From Acidobacteriota bacterium (GTDB lineage: Bacteria; Acidobacteriota; UBA890; WLXD01), in the NCBI GenBank assembly GCA_022571615.1, contig JACZXM010000034.1:1-12576 (forward strand): a stretch of DNA of 12,576 nt. Reading direction: 5' to 3'. Below, piece by piece: positions 7,347-12,576 of this stretch. The translations under genes and the position numbers were made by a program. Position 1 is the stretch's first letter. The number at the start of each line of letters is the position of its first letter. A model generated the notes under the pieces. That model was given only the letters and a program-made list of their open reading frames with translations, did not search any database and was not told where the DNA came from.

Positions 7347-8230
7347 GTCGATCGCAGCTGGTGGTGATCTCCGGGCTGTCCGGATCCGGTAAGAGCAGCG
7401 CCCTGAAGTGTTTCGAAGATCTGGGTTATTATTGCGTCGACAATCTGCCGCCGCCGCTGATTCCCACCTTCGTGGATTTGTGCCATCGAGCCGGCCCGCG
7501 GTTGAAGCTTGTCGCCCTGGTGGTCGACGCTCGTACGCGCGAGTTCCTCGAGCAGTTCGTTCCGATCTGGAACCAGATCAAGGGCAGCAGCACTCGTGCT
7601 CGACTGTTGTTTTTCGATGCCGATGACAACGTCTTGATGCAACGTTTCTCCGAGACTCGCCGGCCGCATCCGCTGGCCCCACGAGGCCCGTTGGGCGAGG
7701 GGATCGCGGCGGAACGGAAGCTACTGGAGCCGGTGCGCAAGGCGGCCGACGACGTCGTCGACACGAGTACGTTCAGCGTCCGCACTCTGCGCGAGATGCT
7801 GTCGCGGCGTTTCGGGCCGGGCGGGGGCGAGGGGCTTAACATCGCGGTGGCAAGCTTCGCATACCGCAACGGAATTCTGGACAATGCCGATCTGGTGTTT
7901 GATGTTCGGTTCCTGCCGAATCCACATTATGTTACCGAGCTGCGGCCCCAGACCGGCTTGGACAAGCCGGTTCGGGAGTTTGTAGAATCGCGCACCGAGA
8001 CGCGAGAGTTTCTGCAGCACCTCGAGCGGTTGCTGCGCTTTCTGATTCCGCAGTACGCGCAGGAGGGCAAAACCTACCTCACGCTCGCCTTCGGCTGTAC
8101 GGGAGGGCGGCACCGTTCGGTAGCCATCGCGTCGATGGTGGCCGAGCGGCTGCGCGAGCTCGGATACGACGCTACCGAGACGCACGTAGACCTCGAGGAT
8201 GCCCCCTCGAAGCGGAAAGCGACACGATGA
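7343..8230 (+). CDS. rapZ: RNase adapter / nucleotide-binding protein RapZ (YvcJ family)
   Basis: The product is 295 residues starting at GTG 7343, which overlaps the hprK stop by 4 bp. The N-terminal P-loop domain has Walker A GLSGSGKS (11-18), 'CVDNLPPPLIP' and 'RFSETRRPHPL'. The C-terminal domain has 'LTLAFGCTGGRHRSV', diagnostic of the family. In E. coli RapZ binds GlmZ/GlmY RNAs and links cell-envelope amino-sugar synthesis to RNase E; in other lineages the role is less defined. The basic tail SKRKATR at the very end recalls the basic RNA-binding tail of enteric RapZ, but that could be chance. Length and motifs are normal. The EIIA gene starts 17 bp after the stop. Confidence 0.95.
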   Translation: MSRSQLVVISGLSGSGKSSALKCFEDLGYYCVDNLPPPLIPTFVDLCHRAGPRLKLVALVVDARTREFLEQFVPIWNQIKGSSTRARLLFFDADDNVLMQRFSETRRPHPLAPRGPLGEGIAAERKLLEPVRKAADDVVDTSTFSVRTLREMLSRRFGPGGGEGLNIAVASFAYRNGILDNADLVFDVRFLPNPHYVTELRPQTGLDKPVREFVESRTETREFLQHLERLLRFLIPQYAQEGKTYLTLAFGCTGGRHRSVAIASMVAERLRELGYDATETHVDLEDAPSKRKATR

Positions 8231-8246
8231 GCGACCGGAGGGCTCG

Positions 8247-8660
8247 ATGGTAGGTGCGGTGATCGTCACTCACGGTGGTCTGGCAGAGGAGTTGCTCGAG
8301 GCGACGGAGAGAATCGTTGGCCCGACCGAGAAGATTTGCGCTGTTGCCATCGACTGGGACGACGAGATCACCGAGGCACGCCGGCAGATTGAAGCTGCGA
8401 TCACCTCGGTTTCCGGCGACGGCCGCGTTCTCATTTTCACCGACATGTTCGGGGGAACGCCGACCAACGTAAGCTTGGCGTTCTTGGAGCAGGACCGTGT
8501 CGAGATCATCACCGGTGTCAACCTTCCGATGTTGGTCAAGCTGACGAGTCTGCAGAGTAGCGAGGACTCGCTACTGGAGATCGCCAGACAGGTCCGCGAT
8601 CGCGGGCAGAAAAGCGTCTACGTGGCGAGCGAGATCCTGTCGTCCCAGGAGCAGACCTGA
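8247..8660 (+). CDS. PTS mannose-family EIIA component
   Basis: The 137-residue product is a single EIIA-Man domain. The phosphoryl-accepting His9 sits in 'VIVTHGGLAEELL', and 'IFTDMFGGTPTNVSL' is the conserved substrate/partner-binding stretch. ATG 8247 has CGGAGGG five bases upstream; the longer frame from 8199 lies inside rapZ and is not needed. It would receive phosphate from HPr encoded next. No EIIB, EIIC or EIID is present in the window, so it probably acts as a regulatory acceptor, as suggested for orphan EIIA-Man proteins in deltaproteobacteria. Which target it controls is unknown. Confidence 0.92.
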   Translation: MVGAVIVTHGGLAEELLEATERIVGPTEKICAVAIDWDDEITEARRQIEAAITSVSGDGRVLIFTDMFGGTPTNVSLAFLEQDRVEIITGVNLPMLVKLTSLQSSEDSLLEIARQVRDRGQKSVYVASEILSSQEQT

Positions 8661-8665
8661 CACCT

Positions 8666-8688
8666 TCGCGCCTCCAGCGGAGGCGCGA
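8666..8688 (+). promoter_or_regulatory. Perfect 10-bp hairpin after the EIIA gene, no U-tract
   Basis: TCGCGCCTCC (8666-8675) is followed by AGC and then GGAGGCGCGA (8679-8688), a very stable stem with a three-base loop, five bases after the EIIA stop. The sequence after it (GAACATAGG) has no T run, so it is not a classical intrinsic terminator. It could be an RNA-processing or stability element, a pause, or half of an attenuator with the next hairpin. Confidence 0.6.
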
Positions 8689-8693
8689 GAACA

Positions 8694-8744
8694 TAGGGGG
8701 CCGTGGCGGTACCAGACCCATCACACTTCCACCACGGCCTCCTA
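8694..8744 (+). promoter_or_regulatory. Long hairpin in the ptsH leader
   Basis: TAGGGGGCCGTGG (8694-8706) pairs with CCACGGCCTCCTA (8732-8744) with a single G-U, leaving a 25-base loop. The 3' arm ends 11 bases before the ptsH ATG and touches the only AGG (8744-8746) at normal ribosome-binding-site spacing, so it could limit access. GCCTCC at 8737-8742 is also complementary to GGAGGC (8679-8684) in the preceding hairpin, so the two stems can exchange partners. Confidence 0.55.
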
Positions 8745-8755
8745 GGCACAAGGGA

Positions 8756-9022
8756 ATGGTCCAGAAAGAGTTGGTCATCCAGAACAAGCTCGGGCTGCAT
8801 GCGCGGGCAGCGGCCAAGTTCGTCAAGTGCGCCAGCCAATTTCAGAGCGAGATTCAGGTCGGCAAGGATGCGATGACCGTTAACGGCAAGAGCATCATCG
8901 GTGTCCTGTTGCTGGCGGCGCCCAAGGGCAGCCGGATCACGGTGAGCGTCGACGGGCCTGATGAGCTGCCGGCGATCGACAGTCTGTCGGAGCTGGTCGA
9001 GAATCGATTCGACGAGGAGTGA
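8756..9022 (+). CDS. ptsH: Phosphocarrier protein HPr
   Basis: The 88-residue product is the normal HPr length. His15 in GLHARAA accepts phosphate from EI, with Arg17 next to it. Ser46 in NGKSIIGV is the HprK target. ATG 8756 has only a weak ribosome-binding site (AGG 9 bases upstream, plus an AGGG too close), immediately after a large hairpin, so expression may be structurally controlled. The stop is six bases before the ptsI GTG. Together with HprK upstream and EI downstream it makes a complete phosphorylation module. Confidence 0.97.
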   Translation: MVQKELVIQNKLGLHARAAAKFVKCASQFQSEIQVGKDAMTVNGKSIIGVLLLAAPKGSRITVSVDGPDELPAIDSLSELVENRFDEE

Positions 9023-9028
9023 CCGGGC

Positions 9029-10816
9029 GTGGACACAGTGGTTTGCCGGGGTATTGGAGTGTCTCCGGGCATCGCCATCGCGCCCGCGCTCGTGCTCGAG
9101 CTCCGTCTGAGCCAGGTACCCAAGTTCGATCTCGCACCGGATGCGGTCGAGCAGGAGATCATCCGGCTCGATGATGCGGTGGCGGCGGTTCATCGGCAGC
9201 TCGAGCGAATCGAGCAGCAGACGGGGCGGGAGCTCGGCAGCGCGATGGCGCAGATCATCGATGCCCAGGGCCTGATGCTCGATGACAGCAGTTTCGTTGA
9301 CCCGATCCGCGATCGCATCCGCAAGCTCGGGCAGAACGCCGAGTGGGCCGTCAAGGCAGTGGGGGATGATCTCAGCGAGCGTTTTTCGGAGATCTCGGAC
9401 TCCTATCTGCGCGAGCGCGGCAACGACCTGGACGATCTGACCGCTCGCCTGCTTCGAACGCTGGCGGGCAGCGGTGATTTCCGGCTCGACAATCTCGCGG
9501 ACCCCGTGGTGCTGTTTGCCTACGATCTTTCCCCATCGGACACAGCGATGCTCGATCGCACCAAGATCATGGGCTTCGTGATCGATGTCGGGGGCCGTAC
9601 GAGTCATAGCGCGATCATGGCCCGGTCGCTGGAGATCCCGGCCGTGGTCGGACTCCACAACGCCACCGAGCGCGTGCGTTCGGGCGACGAGGTGATCATC
9701 GACGGGACCGAAGGCGCCGTGATCATCCACCCGACGGTTGCGATCCTGGGCGAGTATCGCAACAAGCGGCGCTCCTACGCCGCCCACGACGCCGAGCTGC
9801 TCGCCACGCGAGATCTTCCGTCGGTCACGCCCGACGGGGTGCAGATCAAGCTGCTGGCGAACATCGAGAGCGCCAGCGAGGTCGCCGCGGCGAGGCAGCA
9901 CGGCGCCGCCGGGGTCGGGTTGTTCCGTTCGGAGTTCCTATACCTGCGACGGCCGACCGTCTTGCCCAGCGAGGAGGATCACTACCGCGAGTATCGTGCC
10001 GCGCTAGAGGCGATGGCGCCAGACCCGGTGGCGGTGCGAACTCTGGATCTGGGAGGGGAGAAGCAAATGCCCGGAGAGTTCCGGCGCCTGCAGGGCTCCA
10101 ACTCGTTGCTCGGGCTGCGGGCGATCCGGCACTCGCTGCAGGAGCAGCAGATGTTCGTACAGCAACTCCGCGGCCTGTACCGCGCCAGCAACCATGGCGA
10201 TTTGCGGATCGTGCTGCCGTTCGTCTCCGGGCTCGGTGAGCTGTTGGAGGCCAAGGCCTTGATGGCCCGCGTTCGACAAGATCTGGAGGCGGAGGGACAC
10301 GCGGTGACGGAGCACGTCCCGCTAGGGGTCATGATCGAGGTGCCGTCGGCGGCGCTGGTTGTCGGTCACCTGGCCAACGAAGTCGATTTTTTCTCCATCG
10401 GTACCAACGACCTCATCCAATACCTGCTGGCGGTAGACCGCAACAACGACGCCGTGGCCCACCTTTACAAGCCGCTCCATCCAGCCGTTCTGTGTCTGCT
10501 CGACCAGGTCATGCAGGTGGCCAAGGAGCGCGGCATACCGGTGAGCCTGTGCGGCGAGACGGCGGCCGATCCGCTGACCGCGATGGTCTACATGGGCCTG
10601 GGCATCGACGAGCTCAGCATGAGCCCCCGATCCATTCCGGTGATCAAGAACCTGGTGCGGCGCCTGTCCTACGCCGAGGCGCGGCGCATCCTGTTGCGGT
10701 CGCTGCGGCTCGCGAGCGCCCGCGAGATAGAGGAGTTTGCGCTCGAACAGCTTATGGCACACTTTCCCGACGGGTTTCTAGCTGCCGCGAGGGGAAAGGA
10801 ACGATGCGGATCGTAG
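9029..10816 (+). CDS. ptsI: PEP-protein phosphotransferase, PTS enzyme I
   Basis: Enzyme I takes phosphate from phosphoenolpyruvate and passes it to HPr His15. The product is 595 residues from GTG 9029, which has GAGGAG nine bases upstream inside the end of ptsH. The N-terminal HPr-binding helical region is followed by the active-site His193 in 'GGRTSHSAIMARSLEIPAVVG'. The C-terminal PEP-binding barrel shows 'GLFRSEFLYL', 'RTLDLGGEK', 'MIEVPSAAL', 'SIGTNDLIQYLLAVDRNN' and Cys508 in 'SLCGETAADP'. All catalytic residues are present and there is no fusion to GAF (PtsP-like) or EIIA domains, so this is the plain enzyme. The end overlaps the cupin gene by 13 bp. Confidence 0.97.
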   Translation: MDTVVCRGIGVSPGIAIAPALVLELRLSQVPKFDLAPDAVEQEIIRLDDAVAAVHRQLERIEQQTGRELGSAMAQIIDAQGLMLDDSSFVDPIRDRIRKLGQNAEWAVKAVGDDLSERFSEISDSYLRERGNDLDDLTARLLRTLAGSGDFRLDNLADPVVLFAYDLSPSDTAMLDRTKIMGFVIDVGGRTSHSAIMARSLEIPAVVGLHNATERVRSGDEVIIDGTEGAVIIHPTVAILGEYRNKRRSYAAHDAELLATRDLPSVTPDGVQIKLLANIESASEVAAARQHGAAGVGLFRSEFLYLRRPTVLPSEEDHYREYRAALEAMAPDPVAVRTLDLGGEKQMPGEFRRLQGSNSLLGLRAIRHSLQEQQMFVQQLRGLYRASNHGDLRIVLPFVSGLGELLEAKALMARVRQDLEAEGHAVTEHVPLGVMIEVPSAALVVGHLANEVDFFSIGTNDLIQYLLAVDRNNDAVAHLYKPLHPAVLCLLDQVMQVAKERGIPVSLCGETAADPLTAMVYMGLGIDELSMSPRSIPVIKNLVRRLSYAEARRILLRSLRLASAREIEEFALEQLMAHFPDGFLAAARGKERCGS

Positions 10817-11157
10817 ACAAGCCCTGGGGACACGAGGTCATCTGGGCCGAGACCGACGCCTACGTGGGGAAGATTCTGCACATCGAGAAAGGCGAGCAGC
10901 TCAGCCTGCAGTATCACGAGATCAAGGAAGAGACACTTTTTTGCCAGCGCGGTCGGCTCGAGCTTCAGGTGCAGGAACCGGGCGAGGAGGGGCTCACCAC
11001 GCTGGTGCTCGAGCCCGGTGAAGCCAAGCATATCCTGCCGCGCACGGTGCACAGGATGCGGGCGCTGGAAACCTGCGATGTGTTCGAGGTCTCCACACCC
11101 CACCTCGACGATGTCGTTCGGCTCCAAGACCGTTACGGGCGCGTCACCGGCGACTGA
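10804..11157 (+). CDS. Small cupin, type II mannose-6-phosphate isomerase-like
   Basis: The 117-residue product is a single cupin domain close to the C-terminal isomerase domain of type II phosphomannose isomerases. 'VGKILHIEKGEQLSLQYHEIKEE' provides probable metal ligands Gln36, His38 and Glu42/43, and 'ILPRTVHRM' gives His83. Free-standing cupins of this kind are annotated as sugar-phosphate isomerases, but the reaction is not proven. ATG 10804 has AAAGGA six bases upstream, within the last codons of ptsI; the two frames overlap by 13 bp, implying translational coupling. A link between PEP-phosphotransfer and hexose-phosphate metabolism is suggested by context only. Confidence 0.85.
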   Translation: MRIVDKPWGHEVIWAETDAYVGKILHIEKGEQLSLQYHEIKEETLFCQRGRLELQVQEPGEEGLTTLVLEPGEAKHILPRTVHRMRALETCDVFEVSTPHLDDVVRLQDRYGRVTGD

Positions 11158-11210
11158 TTACCGCGATCGCCGAAGTGCTACCGGATTCCACGGCGTGAGG
11201 AGGAGAAAAC

Positions 11211-12284
11211 ATGGCAAACAACTGGAATCGTCGTGAGATCGTCAAGGCGGGAGTCGCCGCGGGCATCGGTACCTTCGGGGTGCCTGCGTCGGCGCCGGCG
11301 GTTATTCGATCACGCTCGATGCTCCGTCCGGTCGTGGTATCGAGCGGCAATGGACTGCAGGCCTGCGCCAAGGCGATGGAAATGGTGCAGTCTGGTGTCG
11401 ACACGCTCGATGCCGTGATCGCCGGGGTCAATATCGTGGAGCTCGATCCCGACGACATGAGCGTCGGCTACGGGGGTCTGCCCAATGAGGAGGGCGTGGT
11501 CCAGCTGGATTCCTCGGTGATGCACGGTCCGTCGCGGCGAGCGGGTGGCGTCGGAGCGATCGAGGGCGTCAAGACGCCCTCCAAGGTCGCCAAGCTCGTG
11601 GCCTTTCGCACCGACCACGTGCTGTTGGTGGGAGAGGGAGCCACGAGGTTTGCGCGAGCGCACGGCTTCGGCGCGCAGGAGCTGCTGACCGATCGGTCGC
11701 GTGAAGTGTGGTTGCGCTGGAAGGAGAACCTCTCGGACCGCGACGACTGGCTGTCGCCGGAGCAGGCGGGAGAGGTGTCGACGGCGGGATTCGAGTCCTT
11801 CGTGCGCCACTACGGTACGATCAACTGCAACGTGGTCGATGCCGAGGGCAACATATCGGGTGTCACCACGACCTCGGGTCTGGCCTTCAAGATCCCGGGA
11901 CGGTGCGGTGACTCACCGATCATCGGAGCCGGTCTGTACGTGGACAACGAGGTGGGCGCCTGCGGCTCGACCGGTCGTGGCGAGGCCAACCTGGTGGAAT
12001 GCGCCTCGTTTCTGGTCGTTGAGCTGATGCGCAACGGGGCCCATCCCAAGGACGCGGCGCTGGCGGCTCTCCAGCGCATCGCAGGCAAGACCGCGCCACG
12101 GCTGCTGACCGACGGTGGCAGACCGAACTTCAACCTGCGCTTCTATTGCCTCAACAAAGCCGGCGAATACGCCGGTGCGTCGATGTACGGCGATCTGCAG
12201 GGACGCACGGCGCGCTTTGTCGTCAACGATGGCGGCGACAGCCGGCACGAGGACTGCGCCGCGCTGTTCGACGCGATGAGCTGA
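11211..12284 (+). CDS. Tat-exported N4-(beta-N-acetylglucosaminyl)-L-asparaginase family hydrolase
   Basis: The 357-residue product belongs to the Ntn-hydrolase glycosylasparaginase family, which cleaves the GlcNAc-Asn bond and self-cleaves before a catalytic Thr. Residues 1-36 form a twin-arginine signal (NRREIVKAG, hydrophobic core, ASAPA), so the mature enzyme is probably periplasmic. The predicted nucleophile is Thr203 in 'HYGTINCNVVDAEGN'; most homologues I recall read DTIGM there. Substrate-binding candidates are Arg231 and Asp234 ('GRCGDSPIIGAG') and 'GSTGRGE' (252-258). ATG 11211 has GAGGAGGAG five bases upstream. It follows the cupin by 53 bp and may belong to the same transcript. 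The substrate (glycopeptide or other beta-aspartyl compound) is inferred from the family. Confidence 0.88.
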   Translation: MANNWNRREIVKAGVAAGIGTFGVPASAPAVIRSRSMLRPVVVSSGNGLQACAKAMEMVQSGVDTLDAVIAGVNIVELDPDDMSVGYGGLPNEEGVVQLDSSVMHGPSRRAGGVGAIEGVKTPSKVAKLVAFRTDHVLLVGEGATRFARAHGFGAQELLTDRSREVWLRWKENLSDRDDWLSPEQAGEVSTAGFESFVRHYGTINCNVVDAEGNISGVTTTSGLAFKIPGRCGDSPIIGAGLYVDNEVGACGSTGRGEANLVECASFLVVELMRNGAHPKDAALAALQRIAGKTAPRLLTDGGRPNFNLRFYCLNKAGEYAGASMYGDLQGRTARFVVNDGGDSRHEDCAALFDAMS

Positions 12285-12300
12285 GGACCGAAAGCCGCCC

Positions 12301-12334
12301 GTGCACTAGTGCGCGCGGCGCCGCGGCGGTGCAC
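12301..12334. other. GC-rich inverted repeat between asparaginase and NfeD genes
   Basis: GTGCAC occurs at 12301-12306 and 12329-12334 as an inverted pair, enclosing the 12-base palindrome CGCGGCGCCGCG (12314-12325). It could form a stem directly upstream of the next ribosome-binding site. There is no T-run, so it is not a standard intrinsic terminator. Its significance is uncertain in such GC-rich DNA. Confidence 0.35.
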
Positions 12335-12344
12335 AATAGGAGGC

Positions 12345-12576
12345 GTGACTACGCGAGCAAGCATCCTCTGTGTAGGGCGCAGTGCGCTGTTGCTCGGTTT
12401 CGCGCTGGCAACAGTGTCGTTGCTGTGGGGGCACCCACAGGATGAGCGCCCGGTGGTGGTCGTCGCCAAGCTCGGTGACGCGATCCACCCGATTACCGCC
12501 GAGTACGTGGTTGCGGCGCTCGCCGAAGCGGATCGTCTGAGCGCCGACCTGTTCGTGCTAGAGATCGACACCCCGG
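12345..12576 (+). CDS. NfeD / ClpP-class membrane serine protease, N-terminal fragment (cut by window end)
   Basis: Only 77 codons are present. GTG 12345 is followed by a basic N-terminus and a hydrophobic signal segment (LLLGFALATVSLLWG, residues 15-29). Then comes 'VVVVAKLGDAIHPITAEYVVAALAEADRLSADLFVLEIDTP', the strand-helix-strand start of the ClpP/crotonase-like protease domain of NfeD proteins, just before the expected GG that begins the oxyanion region. These proteins act at the membrane with stomatin/SPFH partners in quality control. AGGAGG (12338-12343) is only one base from this GTG, unusually close, so the exact start is uncertain. No better start precedes the signal segment. Confidence 0.75.
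   Translation, partial: MTTRASILCVGRSALLLGFALATVSLLWGHPQDERPVVVVAKLGDAIHPITAEYVVAALAEADRLSADLFVLEIDTP

Noticed and set aside
8661..8700. Intrinsic terminator after the EIIA gene
   Set aside because: The stem is strong but is followed by GAACATAGGGGG with no T run; ptsH and ptsI downstream have no evident separate promoter.

Overview
The right three quarters of the window (about 3630-12576) is a GC-rich, tightly packed, plus-strand chromosomal gene block: lptB, rpoN, hpf, hprK, rapZ, a mannose-family EIIA, ptsH (HPr), ptsI (EI), a small cupin, a Tat-exported glycosylasparaginase, and the first 77 codons of an NfeD/ClpP-class membrane protease. The order lptB-rpoN-hpf-hprK-rapZ-EIIA-HPr-EI is, as far as I know, typical of Deltaproteobacteria in the old broad sense (Desulfobacterota, Myxococcota, Binatota-like lineages). 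HprK, Walker-type RapZ, a dedicated sigma-54 and LptB together indicate a Gram-negative of that kind. I cannot name a genus.

The left quarter (1-3385) is different. From 1 to about 2100 it is lower in GC by eye and mostly non-coding. It holds two 38-bp tandem units with compensating palindromes (121-196), a tRNA-like 3' end (539-603), and one minus-strand orphan gene with a Cys/His cluster (610-1518). At 2120 a well-formed start opens a small Tat-exported Cys-rich protein (CKG motifs). Its recognisable part stops at about 2296, exactly where the tail of an opposing minus-strand gene begins, so this looks like a rearrangement scar. The minus-strand pair 3385-2909 (stand-alone MshEN/GspE N-terminal domain) and 2898-2209 (unknown) looks like a two-gene operon, transcribed divergently from lptB.

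Functionally the core block couples envelope export (LptB, LPS transport ATPase), alternative transcription (sigma-54), ribosome hibernation (HPF) and a regulatory phosphotransferase chain: PEP to EI (His193), HPr (His15), EIIA (His9). HPr Ser46 is the predicted target of HprK. No EIIB or EIIC is present here, so within this window the chain looks regulatory rather than sugar-transporting. Most junctions are short or overlapping (4-bp hprK/rapZ, 13-bp ptsI/cupin), consistent with one operon. The exception is the 95-bp EIIA-ptsH gap, which holds two strong hairpins and may tune HPr/EI expression.

The best candidates for something unusual are the covarying 38-bp repeats at the left end, the chimeric junction near 2297, the MshEN two-gene operon, and the hairpin pair upstream of ptsH. 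I do not see a clear, complete new defence or mobile system.
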